From Osmia lignaria lignaria (Eukaryota > Arthropoda > Insecta > Hymenoptera > Megachilidae), in NCBI RefSeq assembly GCF_051020975.1, contig NW_027478168.1, forward strand, positions 3,968,001 to 4,032,000: 64,000 bases of DNA, given 5' to 3'. Below, one piece after another: positions 34,815 to 48,850 of this stretch (position 1 is the first letter of the stretch; every line of letters begins with the position of its first letter). The translations under genes were made by a program, and so were the position numbers. The notes under the pieces are model-generated. The model had not been told where the DNA came from. It was given only the letters and a program-made list of their open reading frames with translations, and did no database searches.

Positions 34815-37179
34815 GAAAGGGGCCACGGTGTTTCTGTATCTCTATTATGTTGGTGCGGCTTCGGAACTTTTAAATATCTTGATATATCTCGAGAACTACG
34901 CATCTGATCAAAAAATATCATAGAACATAAAAAGTAGGAAACTTAATTCTCTACAAAAAAGGTCTCTTAACATTTTGCCATAGCTCTCTTCGTTTCCGAG
35001 ATATTTGCAGATTTATCTCAAGGGAAGGGGCCTGACGGACATATTTCGAGATATTTCTTCTTCTTGTTGTTCTTCTTCTGCATAGCTAAGCTGGAAGTGG
35101 CATTTGCAGCTCGCAATAGTGCAGAGTTATCTCAAAGAAAGGGGCCACGGTGTTTCTGTATCTCTATTATGTTGGTGCGGCTTCGGAACTTTTAAATATC
35201 TTGATATATCTCGAGAACTACGCATCTGATCAAAAAATATCATAGAACATAAATTGTAGGAAACAGAATTCTCTACAAAAAACGTCTCTTAACATTTTGC
35301 CATAGCTCGCTTCGTTTCCGAGATATTTGCAGATTCATCTCAAGGGAAGGGGCCTGACGGACATATTTCGAGATATTTCTTCTTCTTGTTGTTCTTCTTC
35401 TGCACAGCTAAGCTGGAAGTGGCATTTGCAGCTCGCAATAGTGCAGAGTTATCTCAAAGAAAGGGGCCACGGTGTTTCTGTATCTCTATTATGTTGGTGC
35501 GGCTTCGGAACTTTTAAATATCTTGATATATCTCGAGAACTACGCATCTGATCAAAAAATATCATAGAACATAAAAAGTAGGAAACTTAATTCTCTACAA
35601 AAAAGGTCTCTTAACATTTTGCCATAGCTCGCTTCGTTTCCGAGATATTTGCAGATTTATCTCAAGGGAAGGGGCCTGACGGACATATTTCGAGATATTT
35701 CTTCTTCTTGTTGTTCTTCTTCTGCACAGCTAAGCTGGAAGTGGCATTTGCGGCTCGCACTAGTGCAGAGTTATCTCAAAGAAAGGGGCCACGGTGTTTC
35801 TGTATCTCTATTATGTTGGTGCGGCTTCGGAACTTTTAAATATCTCGATATATCTCGAAAACTACGCTTCTGATCAAAAAATATCATAGAACATAAATTG
35901 TAGGAAACATAATTCTCTACAAAAAAGGTCTCTTAACATTTTGCCATAGCTCGCTTGGTTTCCGAGATATTTGCAGATATATCTCAAGGGAAGGGGCCTG
36001 ACGGACATATTTCGAGATATTTCTTCTTCTTGTTGTTCTTCTTCTGCACAGCTAAGCTGCAAGTGGCATTTACAGCTCGCAATAGTGCAGAGTTATCTCA
36101 AAGAAAGGGGCCACGGTGTTTCTGTATCTCTATTATGTTGGTGCGGCTTCGGAACTTTTAAATATCTCGATGTATCTCGAAAACTACGCTTCTGATCAAA
36201 AAATATCATAGAACATAAATTGTAGGAAACATAATTCTCTACAAAAAAGGTCTCTTAACATTTTGCCATAGCTCGCTTCGTTTCCGAGATATTTGCAGAT
36301 ATATCTCAAGGGAAGGGGCCTGACGGACATATTTCGAGATATTTCTTCTTCTTGTTGTTCTTCTTCTGCACAGCTAAGCTGGAAGTGGCATTTACAGCTC
36401 GCAATAGTGCAGAGTTATCTCAAAGAAAGGGGCCATGGTGTTTCTGTATCCCTATTATGTTGGTGCGGCTTCGGAACTTTTAAATATCTCGATATATCTC
36501 GAAAACTACGCTTCTGATCAAAAAATATCATAGAACGTAAATTGTAGGAAACATAATTCTCTACAAAAAACGTCTCTTAAGATTTTGCCACAGCTCGCTT
36601 CGTTTCCGAGATATTTGCAGATTCAGCTCAAAGGAACTGGCCTGATGAACATATTTCGAGATATTTCTTCTTCTTGTTGTTCTTCTTCTGCACAGCTAAG
36701 CTGGAAGTGGCATTTGCGGCTCGCACTAGTGCAGAGTTATCTCAAAGAAAGGGGCCACGGTGTTTCTGTATCTCTATTATGTTGGTGCGGCTTCGGAACT
36801 TTTAAATATCTCGATATATCTCGAAAACTACGCTTCTGATCAAAAAATATCATAGAACATAAAAAGTAGGAAACTTAATTCTCTACAAAAAAGGTCTCTT
36901 AACATTTTGCCATAGCTCGCTTCGTTTCCGAGATATGTGCAGATTTATCTCAAGGGAAGGGGCCTGACGGACATATTTCGAGATATTTCTTCTTCTTGGT
37001 GTTCTTCTTCTGCACAGCTAAGCTGGAAGTGGCATTTGCGGCTCGCACTAGTGCAGAGTTATCTCAACGAAAGGGGCCACGGTGTTTCTGTATCTCTATT
37101 ATGTTGGTGCGGCTTCGGAACTTTTAAATATCTTGATATATCTCGAGAACTACGCATCTGATCAAAAAATATCATAGAA
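34815..37179 (+). repeat. 7-monomer higher-order repeat J, copy 2
   Basis: This is the second copy of the 7-mer. Near-identity over about 2.36 kb, while neighbouring monomers differ at many sites, marks it as one of the youngest events in the window, unless the assembler duplicated it. Beyond 37179 the sequence enters a family marked by GAAGATAAAAAGTAGGAAGC, which creates AAGCTT. Confidence 0.95.
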
Positions 37180-38224
37180 GATAAAAAGTAGGAAGCTTAA
37201 TTCTCTACAAAAAAGGTCTCTTAACATTTTGCCATAGCTCGCTTCGTTTCCGAGATATTTGCAGATTTATCTCAAGGGAAGGGGCCTGACGGACATATTT
37301 CGAGATATTTCTTCTTCTTGTTGTTCTTCTTCTGCACAGCTAAGCTGGAAGTGGCATTTGCGGCTCGCACTAGTGCAGAGTTATCTCAAAGAAAGGGGCC
37401 ACGGTGTTTTTGTATCCCTATTATGTTGGTGCGGCTTCGGAACTTTTAAATATCTCGATGTATCTCGAAAACTATGCTTCTGATCAAAAAATATCATAGA
37501 ACGTAAATTGTAGGAAACATAATTCTCTACAAAAAAGGTCTCTTAACATTTTGCCATAGCTCGCTTCGTTTCCGAGATATTTGCAGATATATCTCAAGGG
37601 AAGGGGCCTCACGGACATATTTCGAGATATTTCTTCTTCTTGTTGTTCTTCTTCTGCACAGCTAAGCTGGAAGTGGCATTTGCGGCTCGCACTAGTGCAG
37701 AGTTATCTCAACGAAAGGGGCCACGGTGTTTCTGTATCTCTATTATGTTGGTGCGGCTTCGGAACTTTTAAATATCTTGATATATCTCGAGAACTACGCA
37801 TCTGATCAAAAAATATCATAGAAGATAAAAAGTAGGAAACATAATTCTGTACAAAAAAGGTCTCTTAACATTTTGCCATAGCTCGCTTCGTTTCCGAGAT
37901 ATTTGTAGATTCAGCTCAAAATAACTGGCCTGACGGACATATTTCGAGATATTTCTTCTTCTTGTTGTTCTTCCTCTGCACAGCTAAGCTGGAAGTGGCA
38001 TTTGCAGCTCGCAATAGTGCAGAGTTATCTCAAAGAAAGGGGCCACGGTGTTTCTGTATCTCTATTATGTTGGTGCGGCTTCGGAACTTTTAAATAACTT
38101 GATATATCTCGAGAACTACGCATCTGATCAAAAAATATCATAGAACATAAAAAGTAGGAAGCTTAATTCTCTACAAAAAAGGTCTCTTAACATTTTGCCA
38201 TAGCTCGCTTCGTTTCCGAGATAT

Positions 38225-39512
38225 TTGCAGATTTATCTCAAGGGATGGGGCCTGACGGACATATTTCGAGATATTTCTTCTTCTTGTTGTTCTTCTTCTG
38301 CACAGCTAAGCTGGAAGTGGCATTTGCGGCTCGCACTAGTGCAGAGTTATCTCAAAGAAAGGGGCCACGGTGTTTCTGTATCCCTATTATGTTGGTGCGG
38401 CTTCGGAACTTTTAAATATCTCGATGTATCTCGAAAACTACGCTTCTGATCAAAAAATATCATAGAACGTAAATTGTAGGAAACATAATTCTCTACAAAA
38501 AAGGTCTCTTAACATTTTGCCATAGCTCGCTTCGTTTCCGAGATATTTGCAGATATATCTCAAGGGAAGGGGCCTCACGGACATATTTCGAGATATTTCT
38601 TCTTCTTGTTGTTCTTCTTCTGCACAGCTAAGCTGGAAGTGGCATTTGCGGCTCGCACTAGTGCAGAGTTATCTCAAAGAAAGGGGCCACGGTGTTTCTG
38701 TATCTCTATTATGTTGGTGCGGCTTCGGAACTTTTAAATATCTCGATGTATCTCGAAAACTACGCTTCTGATCAAAAAATATCATAGAACATAAAAAGTA
38801 GGAAACTTAATTCTCTACAAAAAAGGTCTCTTAACATTTTGCCATAGCTCGCTTCGTTTCCGAGATATTTGCAGATTTATCTCAAGGGAAGGGGCCTGAC
38901 GGACATATTTCGAGATATTTCTTCTTCTTGTTGTTCTTCTTCTGCACAGCTAAGCTGGAAGTGGCATTTGCGGCTCGGACTAGTGCAGAGTTATCTCAAA
39001 GAAAGGGGCCACGGTGTTTCTGTATCTCTATTATGTTGGTGCGGCTTCGGAACTTTTAAATATCTCGATATATCTCGAAAACTACGCTTCTGATCAAAAA
39101 ATATCATAGAGCATAAATTGTAGGAAACAGAATTCTCTACAAAAAAGGTCTCTTAACATTTTGCCATAGCTCGCTTCGTTTCCGAGATATTTGCAGATTT
39201 ATCTCAAGGGAAGGGGCCTAACGGACATATTTCGAGATATTTCTTCTTCTTGTTGTTCTTCTTCTGCACAGCTAAACTGGAAGTGGCATTTCCAGCTCGT
39301 AATAGTGCAGAGTTATCTCAAAGAGAGGGGCCACGGTGTTTCTGCATCTCTATTATGTTGGTGCGGCTTCGGAACTTTTAAATATCTTGATATATCTCGA
39401 GAACTACGCATCTGATCAAAAAATATCATAGAAGATAAAAAGTAGGAAGCTTAATTCTCTACAAAAAAGGTCTCTTAACATTTTGCCATAGCTCGCTTCG
39501 TTTCCGAGATAT
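38225..39512 (+). repeat. Higher-order repeat K, copy 1 (4 monomers)
   Basis: Monomers carry in order GGGATGGGGCC; GCCTCACGG; GGCTCGGACTAG with AGAGCATAAATTG and AAACAGAATTC; and GCCTAACGG with CTGCATCTC and GGAAGCTTAA. The order recurs at 48207-49494, 31 monomers away. It also recurs at 40479-41444 seven monomers away, where the third monomer is missing. Confidence 0.88.
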
Positions 39513-39834
39513 GTGCAGATTTATCTCAAGGGAAGGGGCCTGACGGACATATTTCGAGATATTTCTTCTTCTTGTTGTTCTTCTTCTGCACAGCTAAGCT
39601 GGAAGTGGCATTTGCGGCTCGCACTAGTGCAGAGTTATCTCAAAGAAAGGGGCCACGGTGTTTCTGTATCTCTATTATGTTGGTGCGGCTTCGGAACTTT
39701 TAAATATCTCGATGTATCTCGAAAACTACGCTTCTGATCAAAAAATATCATAGAACATAAATTGTAGGAAACATAATTCTCTACAAAAAAGGTCTCTTAA
39801 CATTTTGCCATAGCTCGCTTCGTTTCCGAGATAT

Positions 39835-41122
39835 TTGTAGATTCAGCTCAAAGGAACTGGCCTGACGGACATATTTCGAGATATTTCTTCTTCTTGTTGT
39901 TCTTCCTCTGCACAGCTAAGCTGGAAGTGGCATTTGCAGCTCGCAATAGTGCAGAGTTATCTCAAAGAAAGGGGCCACGGTGTTTCTGTATCTCTATTAT
40001 GTTGGTGCGGCTTCGGAACTTTTAAATAACTTGATATATCTCGAGAACTACGCATCTGATCAAAAAATATCATAGAACATAAAAAGTAGGAAACTTAATT
40101 CTCTACAAAAAAGGTCTCTTAAGATTTTGCCATAGCTCGCTTCGTTTCCGAGATATGTGCAGATTTATCTCAAGGGAAGGGGCCTGACGGACATATTTCG
40201 AGATATTTCTTCTTCTTGTTGTTCTTCTTCTGCACAGCTAAGCTGGAAGTGGCAATTGCGGCTCGCACTAGTGCAGAGTTATCTCAACGAAAGGGGCCAC
40301 GGTGTTTCTGTATCTCTATTATGTTGGTGCGGCTTCGGAACTTTTAAATATCTTGATATATCTCGAGAACTACGCATCTGATCAAAAAATATCATAGAAG
40401 ATAAAAAGTAGGAAGCTTAATTCTCTACAAAAAAGGTCTCTTAACATTTTGCCATAGCTCGCTTCGTTTCCGAGATATTTGCAGATTTATCTCAAGGGAT
40501 GGGGCCTGACGGACATATTTCGAGATATTTCTTCTTCTTGTTGTTCTTCTTCTGCACAGCTAAGCTGGAAGTGGCATTTGCGGCTCGCACTAGTGCAGAG
40601 TTATCTCAAAGAAAGGGGCCACGGTGTTTCTGTATCCCTATTATGTTGGTGCGGCTTCGGAACTTTTAAATATCTCGATGTATCTCGAAAACTACGCTTC
40701 TGATCAAAAAATATCATAGAACGTAAATTGTAGGAAACATAATTCTCTACAAAAAAGGTCTCTTAACATTTTGCCATAGCTCGCTTCGTTTCCGAGATAT
40801 TTGCAGATATATCTCAAGGGAAGGGGCCTCACGGACATATTTCGAGATATTTCTTCTTCTTGTTGTTCTTCTTCTGCACAGCTAAGCTGGAAGTGGCATT
40901 TGCGGCTCGCACTAGTGCAGAGTTATCTCAAAGAAAGGGGCCACGGTGTTTCTGTATCTCTATTGTGTTGGTGCGGCTTCGGAACTTTTAAATATCTCGA
41001 TGTATCTCGAAAACTACGCTTCTGATCAAAAAATATCATAGAACATAAAAAGTAGGAAACTTAATTCTCTACAAAAAAGTTCTCTTAACATTTTGCCATA
41101 GCTCGCTTCGTTTCCGAGATAT
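39835..41122 (+). repeat. 24-monomer-spaced block L, copy 1
   Basis: Four monomers match 47563-48850 at an offset of 7728 bp (24 x 322). Markers are TTTGTAGATTCAGC, AAATAACTTGATAT, TCTTAAGATTTTGCC, GGCAATTGCGG, CTCAACGAAAGG, GGGATGGGGCC, GCCTCACGG, CTATTGTGTTGG and AAAAGTTCTCTT. The last two are absent from the related monomer at 38547, so 48529 descends from 40801 rather than 38547. Confidence 0.92.
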
Positions 41123-43698
41123 TTGCAGATTTATCTCAAGGGAAGGGGCCTGACGGACATATTTCGAGATATTTCTTCTTCTTGTTGTTCTTCTTCTGCA
41201 CAGCTAAACTGGAAGTGGCATTTCCAGCTCGCAATAGTGCAGAGTTATCTCAAAGAGAGGGGCCACGGTGTTTCTGCATCTCTATTATGTTGGTGCGGCT
41301 TCGGAACTTTTAAATATCTTGATATATCTCGAGAACTACGCATCTGATCAAAAAATATCATAGAAGATAAAAAGTAGGAAGCTTAATTCTCTACAAAAAA
41401 GGTCTCTTAACATTTTGCCATAGCTCGCTTCGTTTCCGAGATATGTGCAGATTTATCTCAAGGGAAGGGGCCTGACGGACATATTTCGAGATATTTCTTC
41501 TTCTTGTTGTTCTTCGTCTGCACAGCTAAGCTGGAAGTGGCATTTGCGGCTCGCACTAGTGCAGAGTTATCTCAAAGAAAGGGGCCACGGTGTTTCTGTA
41601 TCCCTATTATGTTGGTGCGGCTTCGGAACTTTTAAATATCTCGATGTATCTCGAAAACTACGCTTCTGATCAAAAAATATCATAGAACATAAATTGTAGG
41701 AAACATAATTCTCTACAAAAAAGGTCTCTTAACATTTTGCCATAGCTCGCTTCGTTTCCGAGATATTTGCAGATATATCTCAAGGGAAGGGGCCTGACGG
41801 ACATATTTCGAGATATTTCTTCTTCTTGTTGTTCTTCTTCTGCACAGCTAAGCTGGAAGTGGCATTTGCGGCTCGCACTAGTGCAGAGTTATCTCAAAGA
41901 AAGGGGCCACGGTGTTTCTGTATCTCTATTATGTTGGTGCGGCTTCGGAACTTTTAAATATCTCGATGTATCTCGAAAACTACGCTTCTGATCAAAAAAT
42001 ATCATAGAACATAAATTGTAGGAAACATAATTCTCTACAAAAAATGTCTCTTAACATTTTGCCATAGCTCGCTTCGTTTCCGAGATATTTGCAGATTCAG
42101 CTCAAAGGAACTGGCCTGACGGACGTATTTCGAGATATTTCTTCTTCTTGTTGTTCTTCCTCTGCACAGCTAAGCTGGAAGTGGCATTTGCAGCTCGCAA
42201 TAGTGCAGAGTTATCTCAAAGAAAGGGGCCACGGTGTTTCTGTATCTCTATTATGTTGGTGCGGCTTCGGAACTTTTAAATATCTTGATATATCTCGAGA
42301 ACTACGCATCTGATCAAAAAATATCATAGAAGATAAAAAGTAGGAAGCTTAATTCTCTACAAAAAAGGTCTCTTAACATTTTGCCATAGCTCGCTTCTTT
42401 TCCGAGATATGTGCAGATTTATCTCAAGGGAAGGGGCCTGACGGACATATTTCGAGATATTTCTTCTTCTTGTTGTTCTTCTTCTGCACAGCTAAGCTGG
42501 AAGTGGCATTTGCGGCTCGCACTAGTGCAGAGTTGTCTCAAAGAAAGGGGCCACGGTGTTTCTGTATCCCTATTATGTTGGTGCGGCTTCGGAACTTTTA
42601 AATATCTCGATGTATCTCGAAAACTACGCTTCTGATCAAAAAATATCATAGAACATAAATTGTATGAAACATAATTCTCTACAAAAAAGGTCTCTTAACA
42701 TTTTGCTATAGCTCGCTTCGTTTCCGAGATATTTGCAGATATATCTCAAGGGAAGGGGCCTGACGGACATCTTTCGAGATATTTCTTCTTCTTGTTGTTC
42801 TTCTTCTGCACAGCTAAGCTGGAAGTGGCATTTGCGGCTCGCACTAGTGCAGAGTTATCTCAAAGAAAGGGGCCACGGTGTTTCTGTATCTCTATTATGT
42901 TGGTGCGGCTTCGGAACTTTTAAATATCTCGATGTATCTCGAAAACTACGCTTCTGATCAAAAAATATCATAGAACATAAATTGTAGGAAACATAATTCT
43001 CTACAAAAAATGTCTCTTAACATTTTGCCATAGCTCGCTTCGTTTCCGAGATATTTGCAGATTCAGCTCAAAGGAACTGGCCTGACGGACGTATTTCGAG
43101 ATATTTCTTCTTCTTGTTGTTCTTCCTCTGCACAGCTAAGCTGGAAGTGGCATTTGCAGCTCGCAATAGAGCAGAGTTATCTCAAAGAAAGGGGCCACGG
43201 TGTTTCTGTATCTCTATTATGTTGGTGCGGCTTCGGAACTTTTAAATATCTTGATATATCTCGAGAACTACGCATCTGATCAAAAAATATCATAGAAGAT
43301 AAAAAGTAGGAAACTTAATTCTCTACAAAAAAGGTCTCTTAACATTTTGCCATAGCTCGCTTCGTTTCCGAGATATTTGCAGATTTATCTCAAGGGAAGG
43401 GGCCTGACGGACATATTTCGAGATATTTCTTCTTCTTGTTGTTCTTCTTCTGCACAGCTAAGCTGGAAGTGGCATTTGCGGCTCGCACTAGTGCAGAGTT
43501 ATCTCAAAGAAAGGGGCCACGGTGTTTCTGTATCTCTATTATGTTGGTGCGGCTTCGGAACTTTTAAATATCTCGATGTATCTCGAAAACTACGCTTCTG
43601 ATCAAAAAATATCATAGAACATAAATTGTAGGAAACATAATTCTCTACAAAAAAGGTCTCTTAATATTTTGCCATAGCTCGCTTCGTTTCCGAGATAT

Positions 43699-46600
43699 TT
43701 GCAGATATATCTCAAGGGAAGGGGCCTGACGGACATATTTCGAGATATTTCTTCTTCTTGTTGTTCTTCTTCTGCACAGCTAAGCTGGAAGTGGCATTTG
43801 CAGCTCGCAATAGTGCAGAGTTATCTCAAAGAAAGGGGCCACGGTGTTTCTGTATCTCTATTATGTTGGTGCGGCTTCGGAACTTTTAAATATCTTGATA
43901 TATCTCGAGAACTACGCATCTGATCAAAAAATATCATAGAACATAAAAAGTAGGAAACTTAATTCTCTACAAAAGAGGTCTCTTAACATTTTGCCATAGC
44001 TCGCTTCGTTTCCGAGATATTTGCAGATTTATCTCAAGGGAAGGGGCCTAACGGACATATTTCGAGATATTTCTTCTTCTTGTTGTTCTTCTTCTGCACA
44101 GCTAAACTGGAAGTGGCATTTCCAGCTCGCAATAGTGCAGAGTTATCTCAAAGAGAGGGGCCACGGTGTTTCTGTATCTCTATTATGTTGGTGCGGCTTC
44201 GGAACTTTTAAATATCTTGATATATCTCGAGAACTACGCATCTGATCAAAAAATATCATAGAAGATAAAAAGTAGGAAACTTAATTCTCTACAAAAAAGG
44301 TCTCTTAACATTTTGCCATAGCTCGCTTCGTTTCCGAGATATTTGCAGGTTTATCTCAAGGGAAGGGGCCTGACGGACATATTTCGAGATATTTCTTCTT
44401 CTTGTTGTTCTTCTTCTGCACAGCTAAGCTGGAAGTGGCATTTGCGGCTTGCACTAGTGCAGAGTTATCTCAAAGAAAGGGGCCACGGTGTTTCTGTATC
44501 CCTATTATGTTGGTGCGGCTTCGGAACTTTTAAATATCTCGATATATCTCGAAAACTACGCTTCTGACCAAAAAATATCATAGAACATAAATTGTAGGAA
44601 ACATAATTCTCTACAAAAAACGTCTCTTAACATTTTGCCATAGCTCGCTTCGTTTCCGAGATATTTGCAGATTCAGCTCAAAGGAACTGGCCTGACGGAC
44701 ATATTTCGAGATATTTCTTCTTCTTGTTGTTCCTCCTCTGCACAGCTAAGCTGGAAGTGGCATTTGCGGCTCGCACTAGTGCAGAGTTATCTCAAAGAAA
44801 GGGGCCACGGTGTTTCTGTATCCCTATTATGTTGGTGCGGCTTCGGAACTTTTAAATATCTCGATATATTTCGAAAACTACGCTTCTGATCAAAAAATAT
44901 CATAGAACATAAATTGTAGGAAACATAATTCTCTACAAAAAACGTCTCTTAACATTTTGCCATAGCTCGCTTCGTTTCCGAGATATTTGCCGATTCAGCT
45001 CAAAGGAACTGGCCTGACGGACATATTTCGAGATATTTCTTCTTCTTGTTGTTCTTCCTCTGCACAGCTAAGCTGGAAGTGGCATTTGCACCTCGCAATA
45101 GTGCAGAGTTATCTCAAAGAAAGGGGCCACGGTGTTTCTGTATCTCTATTATGTTGGTGCGGCTTCGAAACTTTTAAATATCTTGATATATCTCGAGAAC
45201 TACGCATCTGATCACAAAATATCATAGAACATAAAAAGTAGGAAACTTAATTCTCTACAAAAAAGGTCTCTTAACATTTTGCCATAGCTCGCTTCGTTTC
45301 CGAGATATTTGCAGATTTATCTCAAGGGAAGGGGCCTGACGGACACATTTCGAGATATTTCTTCTTCTTGTTGTTCTTCTTCTGCACAGCTAAGCTGGAA
45401 GTGGCATTTGCGGCTCGCACTAGTGCAGAGTTATCTCAAAGAAAGGGGCCACGGTGTTTCTGTATCTCTATTATGTTGGTGCGGCTTCGAAACTTTTAAA
45501 TATCTTGATATATCTCGAGAACTACGCATCTGATCACAAAATATCATAGAACATAAAAAGTAGGAAACTTAATTCTCTACAAAAAAGGTCTCTTAACATT
45601 TTGCCATAGCTCGCTTCGTTTCCGAGATATTTGCAGATTTATCTCAAGGGAAGGGGCCTGACGGACATATTTCGAGATATTTCTTCTTCTTGTTGTTCTT
45701 CTTCTGCACAGCTAAGCTGGAAGTGGCATTTGCGGCTCGCACTAGTGCAGAGTTATCTCAAAGAAAGGGGCCACGGTGTTTCTGTATCTCTATTATGTTG
45801 GTGCGGCTTCGGAACTTTTAAATATCTTGATATATCTCGAGAACTACGCATCTGATCAAAAAATATCATAGAACATCAAAAGTAGGAAACTTAATTCTCT
45901 ACAAAAAAGGTCTCTTAACATTTTGCCATAGCTCTCTTCGTTTCCGAGATATTTGCAGATGTATCTCAAGGGAAGGGGCCTGACGGACATATTTCGAGAT
46001 ATTTCTTCTTCTTGTTGTTCTTCTTCTGCACAGCTAAGCTGGAAGTGGCATTTACAGCTCGCACTAGTGCAGAGTTATCTCAAAGAAAGGGGCCACGGTG
46101 TTTCTGTATCTCTATTATGTTGGTGCGGCTTCGGAGCTTTTAAATATCTTGATATATCTCGAGAACTACGCATCAGAACAAAAAATATCATAGAACATAA
46201 AAAGTAGGAAACTTAATTCTCTACAAAAAAGGTCTCTTAACATTTTGCCATAGCTCTCTTTGTTTCCGAGATATTTGCAGATTTATCTCAAGGGAAGGGG
46301 CCTGACGGACATATTTCGAGATATTTCTTCTTCTTGATGTTTTTCTTCTGCACAGCTAAGCTGGAAGTGGCATTTGCAGCTCGCAATAGTGCAGAGTTAT
46401 CTCAAAGAAAGGGGCCACGGTGTTTCTGTATCTCTATTATGTTGGTGCGGCTTCGGAACTTTTAAATATCTTGATATATCTCGAGAACTACGCATCTGAT
46501 CAAGAAATATCATAGAACATAAAAAGTAGGAAACTTAATTCTCTACAAAAAAGGTCTCTCAACATTTTGCCATAGCTCGCTTCGTTTCCGAGATATTTGC

Positions 46601-47240
46601 AGATATATCTCAAGGGAAGGAGCCTGACGGACATATTTCGAGATATTTCTTCTTCTTGTTGTTCTTCTTCTGCACAGCTAAGCTGGAAGTGGCATTTACA
46701 GCTCGCAATAGTGCAGAGTTATCTCAAAGAAAGGGGCCACGGTGTTTCTGTATCGCTATTATGTTGGTGCGGCTTCGGAACTTATAAATATCTTGATATA
46801 TCTCGAGAACTACGCATCTGATCAAAAAATATCATAGAACATAAAAAGTAGGAAACTTAATTCTCTACAAAAAAGGCCTCGTAACATTTTGCCATAGCTC
46901 GCTTCGTTTCCGAGATATTTGCAGATTCAGCTCAAAGGAACTGGCCTGACGGACATATTTCGAGATATTTCTTCTTCTTGTTGTTCTTCCTCTGCACAGC
47001 TAAGCTGGAAGTGGCATTTGCAGCTCGCAATAGTGCAGAGTTATCTCAAAGAAAGGGGCCACGGTGTTTCTGTATCTCTATTATGTTGGTGCGGCTTCGG
47101 AACTTTTAAATATCTTGATATATCTCGAGAACTACGCATCTGATCAAAAAATATCATAGAACATAAAAAGTAGGAAACTTAGTTCTCTACAAAAAAGGTC
47201 TCTTAACATTTTGCCATAGCTCGCTTCGTTTCCGAGATAT
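43699..47240 (+). repeat. Large higher-order repeat M, copy 1 (11 monomers)
   Basis: Eleven monomers recur in order at 51749-54968. Markers are CAAAAGAGGTC, GCCTAACGG, TTTGCAGGTTTATC, GGCTTGCACTAG, CTGACCAAAAAAT, TGTTCCTCCTCTGC, GATATATTTCG, TTTGCCGATTCAGC, GCACCTCGC, CTTCGAAAC, GATCACAAAATATC, ACATCAAAAGTAGG, GATGTATCTC, GCATCAGAACAAAA, TTGATGTTTTTC, GATCAAGAAATATC, AAGGAGCCTG, GTATCGCTATT, ACTTATAAATATC, AAAGGCCTCGTAAC and AAACTTAGTTC. The monomer at 45309 has no counterpart in copy 2. Confidence 0.95.
44343..45308 (+). repeat. Recurrent 3-monomer cassette, copy 1 of 4
   Basis: The cassette is three monomers in fixed order: GCAGGTTTATC head with CTGACC; GATTCAGCTC head with TTCCTCCTC and GATATATTTCG; then GCCGATTCAGC head with GCACCTCGC and CTTCGAAAC. 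It occurs four times, at 44343, 49817, 52393 and 55291, which are 17, 8 and 9 monomers apart. It is the most repeated multi-monomer unit in the right half. Confidence 0.94.
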
Positions 47241-47562
47241 TTGCAGATTTATCTCAAGGGAAGGGGCCTGACGGACATATTTCGAGATATTTCTTCTTCT
47301 TGTTGTTCTTCTTCTGCACAGCTAAGCTGGAAGTGGCATTTGCGGCTCGCACTAGTGCAGAGTTATCTCAAAGAAAGGGGCCACGGTGTTTCTGTATCTC
47401 TATTATGTTGGTGCGGCTTCGGAACTTTTAAATATCTCGATGTATCTCGAAAACTACGCTTCTGATCAAAAAATATCATAGAACATAAATTGTAGGAAAC
47501 ATAATTCTCTACAAAAAAGGTCTCTTAACATTTTGCCATAGCTCGCTTCGTTTCCGAGATAT

Positions 47563-48850
47563 TTGTAGATTCAGCTCAAAGGAACTGGCCTGACGGACAT
47601 ATTTCGAGATATTTCTTCTTCTTGTTGTTCTTCCTCTGCACAGCTAAGCTGGAAGTGGCATTTGCAGCTCGCAATAGTGCAGAGTTATCTCAAAGAAAGG
47701 GGCCACGGTGTTTCTGTATCTCTATTATGTTGGTGCGGCTTCGGAACTTTTAAATAACTTGATATATCTCGAGAACTACGCATCTGATCAAAAAATATCA
47801 TAGAACATAAAAAGTAGGAAACTTAATTCTCTACAAAAAAGGTCTCTTAAGATTTTGCCATAGCTCGCTTCGTTTCCGAGATATGTGCAGATTTATCTCA
47901 AGGGAAGGGGCCTGACGGACATATTTCGAGATATTTCTTCTTCTTGTTGTTCTTCTTCTGCACAGCTAAGCTGGAAGTGGCAATTGCGGCTCGCACTAGT
48001 GCAGAGTTATCTCAACGAAAGGGGCCACGGTGTTTCTGTATCTCTATTATGTTGGTGCGGCTTCGGAACTTTTAAATATCTTGATATATCTCGAGAACTA
48101 CGCATCTGATCAAAAAATATCATAGAAGATAAAAAGTAGGAAGCTTAATTCTCTACAAAAAAGGTCTCTTAACATTTTGCCATAGCTCGCTTCGTTTCCG
48201 AGATATTTGCAGATTTATCTCAAGGGATGGGGCCTGACGGACATATTTCGAGATATTTCTTCTTCTTGTTGTTCTTCTTCTGCACAGCTAAGCTGGAAGT
48301 GGCATTTGCGGCTCGCACTAGTGCAGAGTTATCTCAAAGAAAGGGGCCACGGTGTTTCTGTATCCCTATTATGTTGGTGCGGCTTCGGAACTTTTAAATA
48401 TCTCGATGTATCTCGAAAACTACGCTTCTGATCAAAAAATATCATAGAACGTAAATTGTAGGAAACATAATTCTCTACAAAAAAGGTCTCTTAACATTTT
48501 GCCATAGCTCGCTTCGTTTCCGAGATATTTGCAGATATATCTCAAGGGAAGGGGCCTCACGGACATATTTCGAGATATTTCTTCTTCTTGTTGTTCTTCT
48601 TCTGCACAGCTAAGCTGGAAGTGGCATTTGCGGCTCGCACTAGTGCAGAGTTATCTCAAAGAAAGGGGCCACGGTGTTTCTGTATCTCTATTGTGTTGGT
48701 GCGGCTTCGGAACTTTTAAATATCTCGATGTATCTCGAAAACTACGCTTCTGATCAAAAAATATCATAGAACATAAAAAGTAGGAAACTTAATTCTCTAC
48801 AAAAAAGTTCTCTTAACATTTTGCCATAGCTCGCTTCGTTTCCGAGATAT
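47563..48850 (+). repeat. 24-monomer-spaced block L, copy 2
   Basis: This is the partner of 39835-41122 and I see no difference by eye. Directly to its right, the match switches source to 38869-39512 (31-monomer spacing). The 7-monomer difference between the two spacings equals the distance between the related blocks at 38225 and 40479. Confidence 0.92.

Noticed and set aside
32561..37179. Segmental duplication of distinct genomic sequence
   Set aside because: The duplicated tract is entirely satellite monomers. Unequal exchange within the array explains it without a separate mechanism.
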